Shown one piece after another: positions 40,154 to 50,992 of a stretch of 64,000 nucleotides of DNA. The translations under genes and the position numbers were made by a program. Origin of the DNA: Pseudomonas fulva (lineage in GTDB: Bacteria; Pseudomonadota; Gammaproteobacteria; Pseudomonadales; Pseudomonadaceae); the NCBI RefSeq assembly GCF_023517795.1, contig NZ_CP082928.1, forward strand, positions 372,001 through 436,000. The letters run 5' to 3'. Below the pieces are notes generated by a model, which had not been told where the DNA came from, searched no databases, and was given only the letters and a program-made list of their open reading frames with translations. How positions within the stretch are numbered: position 1 is the first letter of the stretch; the number at the start of each line of letters is the position of its first letter.

Positions 40154-40948
40154 ATGAGTTCACTTGCCACCCTGCACGGCACCCCGTCGGTCAGGGAACG
40201 CGTCAGCCCTGAAGAATGGGAAGTGCGCGTCAAGCTGGCCGCGGCCTACCAGCTGGCCGCGCTGTTTCGCTGGACGGATCATATCTACACGCACTTTTCC
40301 GCCCGCGTGCCGGGGCCGGACGAACACTTCCTGATCAACGCCTTCGGCCTGCTGTTCGACGAAATCACCGCCTCCAATCTGGTCAAGGTCGACGTCGACG
40401 GCACCATCCTCGATGACCCGCTGAACCTGGGCATCAATCAGGCCGGCTACGTGATCCACAGCGCCATTCACCGGGCGCGCCCGGACCTCAAGGCGGTGCT
40501 GCATACCCATACCCGCGACGGCGCCGCGGTATCCGCCCAGCGTGGCGGCCTGCTGCCACTCTCGCAACATGCGCTGGGCTACTACAGCCGGGTGAAATAC
40601 CACGACTACGAAGGCGTGGCGCTGGATCTCGACGAGCAGGAACGCCTGGTCGCCGACCTGGGCGACAGCAACATCTTCATCCTGCGCAACCACGGGCTGC
40701 TCACCGGCGGCATCAGCGTCGAACACGCCTTCCGCGAACTGCATGGGCTGGAGCGCGCCTGCAACATCCAGATCGCCGCCCAGGCCGGTGGCAATGCCGA
40801 CCTGCTGCATGCGCCGGCCGCGGCCATCGAGAAGGTGCGCCAGCAATCGGCGCGCTTCGCCGATGGCAAGGGGCCGGGCATCGCCCTGCACTGGGACGCC
40901 CTGATTCGCCAGCTCGAGCGCGCCTCGGGCCAGAGCTACAAGCACTGA
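40154..40948 (+). CDS. class II aldolase/adducin-domain protein
   Basis: 264 aa. Zinc ligands are His in LHTHTRDG and in the later RNHGLLTGG motif; FSARVPGP near residue 50 is the substrate-phosphate loop region of the family. Members cleave or epimerise small hydroxy-ketones (often phosphorylated), or act as decarboxylases. Strong AGGAG ribosome site. Located between an SfnB-like oxygenase and a sulfonate-type permease, so it may process the carbon skeleton left after desulfurisation; the substrate is unknown. Confidence 0.82.
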   Translation: MSSLATLHGTPSVRERVSPEEWEVRVKLAAAYQLAALFRWTDHIYTHFSARVPGPDEHFLINAFGLLFDEITASNLVKVDVDGTILDDPLNLGINQAGYVIHSAIHRARPDLKAVLHTHTRDGAAVSAQRGGLLPLSQHALGYYSRVKYHDYEGVALDLDEQERLVADLGDSNIFILRNHGLLTGGISVEHAFRELHGLERACNIQIAAQAGGNADLLHAPAAAIEKVRQQSARFADGKGPGIALHWDALIRQLERASGQSYKH

Positions 40949-40964
40949 GCGGCGGGAGACTTCG

Positions 40965-41789
40965 ATGAGCGATACCAGCACCCTCACCGTCCGCCGCACG
41001 ACGCCGGCCGCTCGCCGCCGCCAATGGAGGGCGCCGGATTTCGTCCTGCGCCTGCTCAGTCCCCTGGCCATCCTGCTGCTCTGGGAAATCGCCTCGCGGG
41101 CCGGGCTGATTCCCGCCCGGGTGATCGCCGCGCCCAGCGAGATCAGCACCACGCTGTGGGAGCTGATCCGCAGTGGCGAGCTGCTGCGCCATCTGCTGGT
41201 GTCGCTGCAGCGCGCCGTCACCGGGTTGGGCATCGGCGTGGCGATCGGCGTCAGCGCCGCGCTGATCACCGGCCTGTCGAAACGCGGCGAGATCGCCCTC
41301 GACTCGCCCATGCAGATGCTGCGCACCATTCCGTCCCTGGCGCTGGTGCCGCTGTTCATCCTCTGGTTCGGCATCGGTGAGTTCACCAAGGTGGCGCTGA
41401 TCGTCATGGGCACCACCTTTCCGATCTACCTCAACCTGTTCGCCGGCATTCGCAACATCGACCCGAAACTGGTGGAGGCGGCCAATACCCTGGGCCTCAA
41501 CCGCCGCGAGCTGATCTGCCACGTGATCCTGCCCGGCGCCCTGCCCTCGTTCTTCGTCGGCCTGCGTTATTCCCTGGGCATTTCCTGGCTGGCCCTGGTG
41601 TTCGTCGAGCAGATCAACACCACCGCCGGCATCGGCTTTCTGGCCAGCGATGCGCGGGACTTCATGCGTACCGACGTGATCGTCATCTGCCTGCTGATCT
41701 ACAGCCTGCTGGGCCTGCTCATCGACGGCCTGATCCGTACCCTGGAACGCCTGGCCCTGGCCTGGCGCCCCTCGTTCATAAGGACCTGA
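40965..41789 (+). CDS. sulfonate-type ABC transporter permease (SsuC-like)
   Basis: 274-aa inner-membrane protein with about six helices. The cytoplasmic EAA loop is EAANTLGLNRRELICHVILPGALP, given here as its start EAANTLGLN and end ILPGALP. Typical SsuC/TauC opening LLLWEIASRAGLIP. It lies 17 bp after the aldolase gene and 4 bp before the ATPase. No binding-protein gene is in this operon. Confidence 0.88.
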   Translation: MSDTSTLTVRRTTPAARRRQWRAPDFVLRLLSPLAILLLWEIASRAGLIPARVIAAPSEISTTLWELIRSGELLRHLLVSLQRAVTGLGIGVAIGVSAALITGLSKRGEIALDSPMQMLRTIPSLALVPLFILWFGIGEFTKVALIVMGTTFPIYLNLFAGIRNIDPKLVEAANTLGLNRRELICHVILPGALPSFFVGLRYSLGISWLALVFVEQINTTAGIGFLASDARDFMRTDVIVICLLIYSLLGLLIDGLIRTLERLALAWRPSFIRT

Positions 41790-41792
41790 TGC

Positions 41793-42587
41793 ATGAATGC
41801 GCACAGCAAGATCGACTTTCCGCCGGCCGTCAGCCTGCGCGGCGTAGTGCGCCAGTTCGGCGACAACCGGGTGATCGATAGGCTGGACCTGGACATCGCC
41901 CCCGGCGAGTTCGTCGCCCTGCTCGGCGCCAGCGGCTCGGGCAAGACCACTCTGTTGCGCTCGCTGGCCGGCCTCGACCCCATCGAGGGCGGTGAACTCC
42001 TCGCTCCGAGGGCACGCGCCGCGGTGTTCCAGGAGCCGCGGCTGATGCCCTGGAAGCGCGCCTGGAAGAACGTCACCCTCGGCCTGCGCGTGGCCAACCC
42101 CAGGGAACGTGCCGTGCAGGCGCTTACCGAAGTCGGCCTGGCCCATCGTCTGGAAGCCTTTCCCGCCACCCTGTCCGGCGGCGAATCCCAACGTGTGGCG
42201 CTGGCCCGCAGCCTGGTGCGCGAACCGAAACTGCTGCTGCTCGACGAGCCCTTCGCCGCGCTCGATGCGCTGACCCGCATCCGCATGCACCGGCTGATCA
42301 TCGACCTGTGGCAAAGGCACACCCCGGCGGTGCTGCTGGTCACCCATGACGTCGACGAGGCGATCCTGCTCGCCGACCGCATCATCGTGCTGCAGCACGG
42401 GCGCATCGCCGAAGCACTGCAGGTCGACCTCGCTCGCCCGCGGGACAATGGCCAGGCCGGCTTCAACGCCATCCGCACGCGCCTGCTGGCCCTGCTTGGC
42501 GTAGAAAAGGATGACCCGGAAAGCATCGGCCGTGACCACAACCCTTTCCTGGCGCAGGACTACCCGCTCAACGCCATTGCTATCTAG
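41793..42587 (+). CDS. sulfonate-type ABC transporter ATP-binding protein (SsuB-like)
   Basis: 264 aa. Walker [11 protein letters not shown]-loop in [11 protein letters not shown] (the PRLMPW form is typical of SsuB/TauB), signature [13 protein letters not shown], Walker [13 protein letters not shown] and switch His in THDVDEA. Partner of the permease 4 bp upstream. Confidence 0.9.
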   Translation: MNAHSKIDFPPAVSLRGVVRQFGDNRVIDRLDLDIAPGEFVALLGASGSGKTTLLRSLAGLDPIEGGELLAPRARAAVFQEPRLMPWKRAWKNVTLGLRVANPRERAVQALTEVGLAHRLEAFPATLSGGESQRVALARSLVREPKLLLLDEPFAALDALTRIRMHRLIIDLWQRHTPAVLLVTHDVDEAILLADRIIVLQHGRIAEALQVDLARPRDNGQAGFNAIRTRLLALLGVEKDDPESIGRDHNPFLAQDYPLNAIAI

Positions 42588-42602
42588 AGAGGGAAGCAGC
42601 CC

Positions 42603-42728
42603 ATGAAAAACCAGCTGTCTCGCCTCACCCGCCTGCTGCTCGCCAACCTGCATGGCGACAGCGTCAGCGTGCTGATCGGCTGGCCTGGTGTGCCGCCAGC
42701 CGGCGAGCCGATGTGTCGCCAACACTGA
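42603..42728 (+). CDS. short ORF downstream of the SsuB-like gene (41 aa)
   Basis: ATG 42603 follows GGGAAG at a good distance and starts MKNQLSRLTRLLLANLHGDS. No recognised domain. It may be a genuine small protein or a stub of a deleted gene. The rest of the 349-bp gap (42729-42936) has no gene; an antisense frame there reads like coding sequence for about 30 residues but matches nothing I know. Confidence 0.3.
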   Translation: MKNQLSRLTRLLLANLHGDSVSVLIGWPGVPPAGEPMCRQH

Positions 42729-42936
42729 CCGTCTAACCGGATAGCACACCGGACAGCCCCAGCACGTTTTCGAGCGATCCACCACCGCCTTGTCGCTCAC
42801 CACCACGCCACGAACCGCACCGGTGAAAGCTGGCGCGTAGCGGCTTCGTACACCTGTGGAAACCCTGCGGACGCAACCTTGCCGGCCGTGGTTCCCAGCT
42901 TCGCGTGCCCCTCATTGGAAGAACCGGGACAAAGAG

Positions 42937-44565
42937 ATGAAAAAAACCTACTCCGCGATCCACCTGCTCGCCTCCTGCGCCCTCGCCGCCGCGCTGATCG
43001 GTTGCTCGCCGTCAGACCAGCAAGCCACCAGCAACACCCTGAACATCGCCTTCTTCGGCGACAACACCACCCTGGTCAGCGTCGACCCTTTCCAGGTCTA
43101 CTGGCTGGAACATCGCGTGCTGCTGCGCAATGTCGCCGAAAGCCTGACCGATCAGGACCCCAAGAGCGGCGAGATCATTCCCTGGCTGGCCAAGAGCTGG
43201 ACGATCAGCGACGACGCCCTGACCTACAGCTTCCAGCTGCGCGACGACGTCACCTTCAGCAACGGCGAGCGCTTCGACGCCAAGGCCGTGAAGACCGCCT
43301 TCGACAGCAACAAGGCGCTGGCCAGCGAGCTGCCGGCGACCTTCGGCGCCACCTACCTGGCCGGATTCGACCACGCCGAAGTGGTCGACGACTTCACCGT
43401 CAAACTGGTGCTGTCGCGCCCCAACGCCGGCTTCCTGCAGGCCACCTCGACCACCAACCTGGCGATTCTCGCCCCGGCGTCCTACGCGCTGCCGGCCAAG
43501 GAGCGCTCCCTGGGCAAGATCATCGGCAGCGGCCCGTTCGTGCTCGAGCACTACACCCCGGAAGTCGGCGCCAGGCTGGTCAAGCGCAGCGGTTACGCCT
43601 GGCCGTCGGCCAACGTGAGCAACAAGGGCGAAGCCCATCTCGATGCCGTGGAGATCAGCTACATCCCCGAGGAAAGCGTGCGCAACGGCCTGTTCCTGCA
43701 AGGTAAAGCCGACATCCTGTGGCCGCGCAATCCGTTCTCGGAAGTGGACCTGAAGCTGTTGCAGTCCAAGGGTGCGACCATCCAGAGCCGCGCGCTGCCG
43801 GGGCCGTCGCTGAACCTGTTTCCCAACACCCGCAACGGCCGCGTGCTGGAAGACAAGCGCGTGCGCCTGGCGCTGCAGAAAGGCATCGACCGCAAGACCT
43901 ACGCCAGCACCGTGTACCACGCCGAGTTTCCGGTGGTGCGCAGCGTCTATGACGTGACCACGCCGTTCTTCAAGGACCAGAGCGCCAAGCTGGCCTATGA
44001 CCCACAGGGCGCCGAGCAGTTGCTCGACGAGGCGGGCTGGAACAAGGGCGCCGATGGCTATCGCAGCAAGGACGGCAAGCGCCTGAGCCTGAGCTACAAC
44101 ATCCAGGGCGCGGAAACCGCCGGCGACGTGCTGGTGCAGGATCAACTGCGCAAGCTCGGCATCGAGTTGAAGCTCGCCGTGGTCACCCGCGCCGAATGGG
44201 TCACCGCCAACGCCCAGGGCAACTATGACCTGACCTCCACCTATATGACCCGCGCCGACCCGATCATCCTGCAGACCATCATCGATCCCCGGTCCGCCAA
44301 CAGCTCGACCCTGGCCACCAACCTCTACGAGCCGCAGACCCTGGAAAGGGCCAAGGCGCTGTTCGATGCCGGCATCACCGCCACCCAGGCCGAGCAACGC
44401 GCTCAGGCCTACGGCCAGTTGCAGGACCTGCTGGTCGACGAAGCCTCCGCGCTGCCGATCTACGAGCGCGTCTGGCAGGCCGCCACCGCACCGCGGGTGA
44501 AGAACTTCCGCTGGACCGCCGAAGGCTTCGCGCTGCTGAGCGATATCGAGGTGGATGGACCATGA
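42937..44565 (+). CDS. peptide/nickel-type ABC binding lipoprotein (SBP family 5)
   Basis: 542 aa. Signal peptide with lipobox ending at Cys23 (ALIGCSPS), so membrane-tethered. Family 5 features: VAESLTDQDPKSGEIIPWLA and TYSFQLRDDVTFSNGERFDA (shown in part), and the C-terminal ALPIYERVW. Such proteins bind di/oligopeptides, glutathione, nickel or opines. It begins a four-gene importer operon with overlapping genes. Location in the sulfur island suggests a sulfur-containing peptide or similar ligand, by context only. Confidence 0.87.
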   Translation: MKKTYSAIHLLASCALAAALIGCSPSDQQATSNTLNIAFFGDNTTLVSVDPFQVYWLEHRVLLRNVAESLTDQDPKSGEIIPWLAKSWTISDDALTYSFQLRDDVTFSNGERFDAKAVKTAFDSNKALASELPATFGATYLAGFDHAEVVDDFTVKLVLSRPNAGFLQATSTTNLAILAPASYALPAKERSLGKIIGSGPFVLEHYTPEVGARLVKRSGYAWPSANVSNKGEAHLDAVEISYIPEESVRNGLFLQGKADILWPRNPFSEVDLKLLQSKGATIQSRALPGPSLNLFPNTRNGRVLEDKRVRLALQKGIDRKTYASTVYHAEFPVVRSVYDVTTPFFKDQSAKLAYDPQGAEQLLDEAGWNKGADGYRSKDGKRLSLSYNIQGAETAGDVLVQDQLRKLGIELKLAVVTRAEWVTANAQGNYDLTSTYMTRADPIILQTIIDPRSANSSTLATNLYEPQTLERAKALFDAGITATQAEQRAQAYGQLQDLLVDEASALPIYERVWQAATAPRVKNFRWTAEGFALLSDIEVDGP

Positions 44566-45512
44566 GCCGCTACCTGATCGGCCGCGTCGGCCAGGCGCTG
44601 CTGGTGCTGTGGGGCGCCTATAGCATCAGCTACTTCATCCTCTATCTGCTGCCGGGCGATACCCTGGCGATCATGCTCAGCGCCTCGGGCATGGAAGCCG
44701 ATTCACTGTCGCCCGAGGATCTGGCCAGAGCGCAGGCCTACTACGGCCTCGACAAGGGCATCTTCGAGCAATACGTCAGCCTGCTGTGGAACGTCGTGCA
44801 GGGCGACTTCGGGCAATCGCTGTCGCTCAACCGTCCGGTCAACGAGTTGCTCGTCGAGCGCTTGCCGCAGACGTTGTCGCTGGCCGGTTTGGCCATCCTG
44901 CTGTCGCTGATCGGTGGCATCGGCCTGGCCTACCTGACCGCCTATGTACGCTGGCAACCGCTCAAGGTGGCGCTGGCCCGCCTGCCGTCCCTGGGCTTTT
45001 CGGTGCCGGTGTTCTGGCTGGGCCTGCTGCTGATCCAGGTGTTCGCCTTCAGCCTCGGCTGGTTTCCGGCCACCGGCAGCCGCGGCTTCGACAGCCTGAT
45101 CCTGCCGGCCGTGACCCTGGCGATTCCCAGCGCAGCGGTGTACGCCCAAGTGCTGCAGCGCGGCTTCCAGGGCGTGTGGCAGGAGCCCTACATCACCACG
45201 GCCTACGCCAAGGGCCTGAGCCGCCGGCAGGTGCAGGCACGCCACGGCTTCAAGAACGCTGCATTGCCGATCCTCACCCTGATCGGCCTGCAGGTGGGCA
45301 ATACGGTGTCCGGCGCGGTACTGGTGGAAACCATCTTCGCCCGCAACGGCGTCGGCCGCCTCGCCCAGGAAGCGGTGCTGCGCCAGGACATTCCGGTGGT
45401 GCTGGCCATCGTCGCCGTGTCGGCCGCCGCCTTCGTACTGGTGAACCTGATCGTCGACCTGCTCTACCCCTACCTCGATCCGCGTATCGCTCACACGCCA
45501 AGGGTGTCCTGA
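44562..45512 (+). CDS. peptide-type ABC permease (DppB-like)
   Basis: 316 aa, six membrane helices, typical DppB opening (MSRYLIGRVGQALLVLWGAY) and the conserved DKGIFEQY region. The permease loop carries AYAKGLSRRQVQARH. Starts 4 bp inside the binding-protein gene (ATGA). Confidence 0.9.
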   Translation: MSRYLIGRVGQALLVLWGAYSISYFILYLLPGDTLAIMLSASGMEADSLSPEDLARAQAYYGLDKGIFEQYVSLLWNVVQGDFGQSLSLNRPVNELLVERLPQTLSLAGLAILLSLIGGIGLAYLTAYVRWQPLKVALARLPSLGFSVPVFWLGLLLIQVFAFSLGWFPATGSRGFDSLILPAVTLAIPSAAVYAQVLQRGFQGVWQEPYITTAYAKGLSRRQVQARHGFKNAALPILTLIGLQVGNTVSGAVLVETIFARNGVGRLAQEAVLRQDIPVVLAIVAVSAAAFVLVNLIVDLLYPYLDPRIAHTPRVS

Positions 45513-45514
45513 CC

Positions 45515-46413
45515 ATGAACGCCGAAAGCCGCATCGCCCTGCTGCCACACTCGCCCGCCAGCCTGTCGCTGACCTGGCAACGCCGTAGTCGTCTGCAGCG
45601 CGCGGTCACCGCATTGTTGCCGTTGCTGCGCCGCCCCGGCTTCAGCCTGGCCCTGCTGATCGTGCTGTTCGCCCTTGTCTCGGCGCTGCTGCCAGGGCTG
45701 CTGAGCAGTTTCGATCCCTACGCCACTTCGCCTGCGGACAAGCTCACCGCGCCGAACCTGGTGCACTGGTTCGGCACCGACGAACTGGGTCGCGACCTGT
45801 ATACCCGAGTGGTCTACGGCTCCAGCCTGTCGGTGCAGGCCGCACTGCTGGCCGTCGGCATCGCCCTGGTCGGCGGCCTCGGCCTGGGCGTACTGTCCGG
45901 CTTCGCGGGTGGACGTATCGATGCCGTGATCATGCGTTTCGTCGACGTATTGCTGGCCCTGCCCGGTCTGCTGCTGGCCCTGGCCATCGTCACCGCCATC
46001 GGCTTTGGCACCATCCCGGTGGCCATCGCCGTGGGCGTCGGCATCATTCCCGGCTTCGCCCGTACCACCCGCGCCGAAGTGTTGCGGGTGAAAACCCTGC
46101 CGTATGTGGAAGCGGCCCGCCTGGGCGGCGCCAGCTGGGGCCGCACCCTGCTGCGGCACATCCTGCCCAATGCCTGGGGCCCGGTGGCGGTGCTCGCCAC
46201 CCTGGATTTCGGCGCGGCAATTCTCGCCACCGCCGGCCTGTCGTTTCTCGGTTTCGGCGCCGCACCGCCGGCTGCCGAATGGGGCACGCTGATCGCCAAC
46301 GGCCGCCATTTCCTGATCACCGCGCCCTGGGTCTCGCTGCTGCCTGGCCTGTTCGTGGTCGCCGTGGTGTTCAGCCTCAACCATATCGCCCGCACGCTGG
46401 AGGAAACCCCACG

Positions 46414-46417
<4 letters not shown>
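45515..46417 (+). CDS. peptide-type ABC permease (DppC-like)
   Basis: 300 aa with an N-terminal cytoplasmic extension, then about six helices. HWFGTDELGRDLYTRVVYG is the hallmark of DppC/OppC permeases, and the EAA loop is YVEAARLGGASWGRTLLRH. Lies 2 bp after the DppB-like gene and overlaps the ATPase gene (ATGA). Confidence 0.9.
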
Positions 46418-48036
<1,619 letters not shown>

Positions 48037-48105
48037 AGGCTCGCCCCTCTGCGCAGCCAGCGACCGGGGCAGATGATACCCCGGCCGGCCGCGGTCACCA
48101 TTGAA

Positions 48106-49428
48106 TCATCGACGATTGTGGGGAATTTCCAGTCCCAGGCTTTCACGCAGGGTGCTGCCCTCATAGGCGCGGCGATACACGCCGCGTTCCTGCAGGATCG
48201 GCACCACCTCCCGGGTGAAGCGCCAGAACTGCTGCGGGTGGCCGATGTAGAGGTTGAAGCCATCCAGCGCCCGCGCCTCGAACCAACGGATCATCTCGTT
48301 GGCGACCGTCTCGGCCGAGCCGACGAAGGCGCTGGGTCTTAGCTGCAGGCCGGCCGCCACCGCCTGGCGCAGCGTCCAGCCATTGGCGACGGCCTGGTCG
48401 GTGGCTGCCTTGGCGGCGGTGTAGAAACTGCTGCGGGCATGTTCGAGCGCCTCGACCGGGAACGGCGCGTCGAGGTCGTACTGGCGGAAGTCGTGCCAGC
48501 CGAAACTGCGGCCATATTCGGCCAGGGCCTGCTCGAAGCTGTGGTCGACGGCATGGTAGTGGCGCTCGATCTCGCGCGCCTCGGCGTCGGTATCGCCGAT
48601 GTAGATCTGCGCACCGGGCAGGATGATGATGTCGTCGGCATGGCGCCCCAGGCGCTCGGCGCGCGCCTTGATATCGCGGTAGAAGGCCTGGCCCTTCTCC
48701 ACGCTCGGTGCATGGGTGAACACCACGTCGGCCACGCGGGCGCCCAGGTCGCGCCCCTGGGGCGAGTCGCCGGCCTGGAAGATCACCGGCTGCCCTTGCG
48801 GTGAGCGCTGGATGTTCAGCGGCCCGACCACCGAGAAGTGCTCGCCCCTATGATGCAGCGCATGCAGCTTGCTGCGGTCGAGGAACCGCCCGGTCTCGCG
48901 GTTGCGCACCAGGGCATCGTCCTCGTAGGAGCGCCAGAGTTTTTGCACCACTTCGACATGCTCCAGCGCACGCCCATAACGGGTGTCGTAGTCGTAATGC
49001 TCGTCGCGCCCGTAGTTGCCCGCGGTGCCGGCATCGCCACTGGTCACCACGTTCCAGCCCGCCCGGCCCTTGCTGATCAGGTCCAGGGACGCCAGCCGGC
49101 GCGCCACGTTGAAGGGTTCGTTGTAAGAGGTGGTCAGGGTGCCGACCAGACCGATATGGCGGGTGGTCACCGCCAGGGCCGAGAGCAGGGTCAGGGGCTC
49201 CAGGCGGTTGAGGTAATGGGGCGGCGAATCCGGCGTGATGAACTGGCTGTCGACGATGAACATCAGGTCGAACAGCGCGGCCTCGGCCTGCTGCGCCAGG
49301 TCGATGAACCACTCGACACTGACGCTGGCATCGGCCGGCACCTCGGGATCGTGCCAGAGATTATGACGCCCTGGCCCACCCACGCCCATCGGCACCGCGC
49401 CCAGTTTTATCTGCCTGTTGCTGCTCAT
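48106..49428 (-). CDS. LLM-class flavin monooxygenase (NtaA/SnaA/DszA type)
   Basis: 440-aa FMNH2-dependent oxygenase of the nitrilotriacetate/pristinamycin/DszA branch. The N-terminus (RQIKLGAVPMGVGGPGRHNLW), the SDAGTAGNYG region (TSGDAGTAGNYGRDEHYDYD in part), PVIFQAGDSPQGRDLG and FVGSAETVANEM are family signatures. DszA-like members cleave C-S bonds of sulfones. GAGAG precedes the ATG. It is divergent from the operon at 49762 and shares a 333-bp regulatory gap with it. Confidence 0.87.
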   Translation of the reverse strand: MSSNRQIKLGAVPMGVGGPGRHNLWHDPEVPADASVSVEWFIDLAQQAEAALFDLMFIVDSQFITPDSPPHYLNRLEPLTLLSALAVTTRHIGLVGTLTTSYNEPFNVARRLASLDLISKGRAGWNVVTSGDAGTAGNYGRDEHYDYDTRYGRALEHVEVVQKLWRSYEDDALVRNRETGRFLDRSKLHALHHRGEHFSVVGPLNIQRSPQGQPVIFQAGDSPQGRDLGARVADVVFTHAPSVEKGQAFYRDIKARAERLGRHADDIIILPGAQIYIGDTDAEAREIERHYHAVDHSFEQALAEYGRSFGWHDFRQYDLDAPFPVEALEHARSSFYTAAKAATDQAVANGWTLRQAVAAGLQLRPSAFVGSAETVANEMIRWFEARALDGFNLYIGHPQQFWRFTREVVPILQERGVYRRAYEGSTLRESLGLEIPHNRR

Positions 49429-49510
49429 GGGAAACTCTCAAACGCCTTCAGATGCCCCGCATTAAATACTTAACACTGATATTAAAAAACAGATTAAATA
49501 ATGAAATTAC

Positions 49511-49544
49511 ATAATTAGCTTAGAACCACAAAGACTTTCACAGC
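49511..49544 (+). promoter_or_regulatory. 34-bp shared upstream element, copy B
   Basis: ATAATTAGCTTAGAACC followed by ACAAAGACTTTCACAGC; only two differences from 38737-38770. It lies in the AT-rich divergent gap between the DszA-like gene and the operon at 49762, 87 bp before the short ORF at 49632. Confidence 0.65.
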
Positions 49545-49631
49545 CCTTTCCTGGCCCTATAAGGTCAATTGCAGACCGACCCCTTTCCTGGCGGAGGCCG
49601 TCCCCTCGACCCTGCCAGGAGCGTTTCGCCC

Positions 49632-49748
49632 ATGCCCGCCCCCACTTTCCTTCCCGTCCGATCACCGTCGCGCATTGCCTGCTCCAAGCGGCGCGGCAGC
49701 CACTTGCGCGCACCTTATCTGACCAACCTGGCCGCGCTGGCGGCCTGA
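49632..49748 (+). CDS. short Cys-containing ORF, possible leader peptide (38 aa)
   Basis: AGGAG lies 9 nt before ATG 49632. The peptide is basic (RSPSRIACSKRRGSHLRAPY) with one Cys and ends 13 bp before the binding-protein start. Short peptides placed between promoter and sulfur-transport genes can act in translational control. Existence as a translated product is an inference from ribosome site and position. Confidence 0.35.
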   Translation: MPAPTFLPVRSPSRIACSKRRGSHLRAPYLTNLAALAA

Positions 49749-49761
49749 CCGGAGCTCACCC

Positions 49762-50745
49762 ATGCTGATCCGTACCCTCCTCGCCACCCTGCTCGGCAGC
49801 AGCCTGCTGCTCGGTGGCCATGCCAGCGCCGCCGACCTCGAGCCATTGCGCGTCGCCAACCAGAAATCCGGCATCAAGCTGCTGCTCGAGGCCGCTGGCG
49901 AACTCGACGACGTGCCGTACCAAATCGACTTCTCCGAGTTCCCCGCCGCCGCGCCACTGGGCGAGGCGCTGAACGCCGGCGCCGTCGACATCGGCGGTCT
50001 GGGCGATGCCCCCTATGTATTCGCCCTGGGTGCCGGTGCGCCACTCAAGGTGGTGGAAATCATCCAACGCGATGGCCGCTACACCACTTCGATCCTGGTG
50101 CCGAAGGATTCGCCGTTGAAGACCGTGGCCGACCTAAAGGGCCAACGCATCGTCACCAACCGCGGCTCCATCGGCCACTTCCTGGTGATCCGCGCCCTGC
50201 GCGAAGCCGGCCTGAAAACCTCCGACGTAACCTTCGTCAACCTGCTGCCCACCGATGCCCGCAGCGCCCTGGAAAGCGGCGCCGCCGATGCCTGGTCGAC
50301 CTGGGATCCGTACACCACCATCGCCATCACCCAGAACGGCGCGCGCATCCTGCGCAGCAGCGACAACCTGCTGACCAACCACTTCTACCTGGCCGCCACC
50401 CAGACCGCCGTCGATGGCAAACGCGTGCAGCTCGAAGACTTCGTCCAACGGGTCGAGCGCGCCTTCCTGTGGGCCAATGACCATCACCAGGCCTATGCCG
50501 AGGCCCAGGCGCGGGTCACCGGCCTGCCGGTCGAGGTGCATCTGGAGTCGGTCAAGGCCACCGTGCACTCGCGCGCCGAGATCACTGACGAGGTCATCGC
50601 CGGGCTGCAGCAAGTCGCGGACATCTACCTGGAAGAAGGCGTGCTGAGCCGCTCCGTGGACGTATCCCAGGGCTTCGATGCGAGCTTCAACGCCGCCCGC
50701 GCCGAGCAGCCCGAAAAAGCGCTCGCCCAGGCGCAGCCCCGGTAA
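49762..50745 (+). CDS. sulfonate-type ABC transporter substrate-binding protein
   Basis: 327-aa periplasmic protein with signal peptide (LLATLLGSSLLLGGHASA). SsuA-like motifs: LNAGAVDIGGLGDAPYVFAL, AWSTWDPYTTIA and a C-terminal VSQGFDASFN. Third such protein in the window. GGAGCTC precedes the ATG. It heads a unit with an oxygenase remnant and the SsuD-like gene at 50993. Confidence 0.87.
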   Translation: MLIRTLLATLLGSSLLLGGHASAADLEPLRVANQKSGIKLLLEAAGELDDVPYQIDFSEFPAAAPLGEALNAGAVDIGGLGDAPYVFALGAGAPLKVVEIIQRDGRYTTSILVPKDSPLKTVADLKGQRIVTNRGSIGHFLVIRALREAGLKTSDVTFVNLLPTDARSALESGAADAWSTWDPYTTIAITQNGARILRSSDNLLTNHFYLAATQTAVDGKRVQLEDFVQRVERAFLWANDHHQAYAEAQARVTGLPVEVHLESVKATVHSRAEITDEVIAGLQQVADIYLEEGVLSRSVDVSQGFDASFNAARAEQPEKALAQAQPR

Positions 50746-50764
50746 TCCGCCAGGAGCACCTTCC

Positions 50765-50929
50765 ATGAGCAAACGACAGATCAAACTCGGCGCCATGATC
50801 CACGGGGTCGGCCACGGCTGGGGCGAATGGCGCCACCCGGATGCACTGGCCGCGGTAATCAGGCACGTCGGTCTGGCCGTGCCCAACCAAGGCAACACCG
50901 TGCGCCACCTGCCGGGCCAGATGGCCTGA
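50765..50929 (+). pseudogene. truncated LLM monooxygenase (N-terminal remnant)
   Basis: The first ~28 residues (MSKRQIKLGAMIHGVGHGWG followed by EWRHPDA) are the N-terminus of an NtaA/SnaA-type monooxygenase, clearly homologous to the start of the gene at 48106-49428. After that the frame reads unrelated residues and stops at 54 codons; the remaining ~390 residues are absent. It keeps its own ribosome site (AGGAG). A deletion between an oxygenase gene and the next one is the simplest explanation. Confidence 0.75.
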
Positions 50930-50992
50930 ACGCCCGCCGCCGCCTCGTCCAGCCGGCCAGCGGCGGCCTACCTCAATCGAAAGGAGCAACCC

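Noticed and set aside
40713..42806. 697-codon open frame antisense to the aldolase-permease-ATPase operon
   Set aside because: Gln/Asp/His/Arg-rich mirror translation with no domain; the plus-strand genes have clear family motifs and ribosome sites.
49545..49631. sigma54 promoter (GG-N10-GC) before the sulfur binding-protein operon
   Set aside because: TGGCCC and TTGCAG are present but 16 rather than 10 bases separate the GG and GC.
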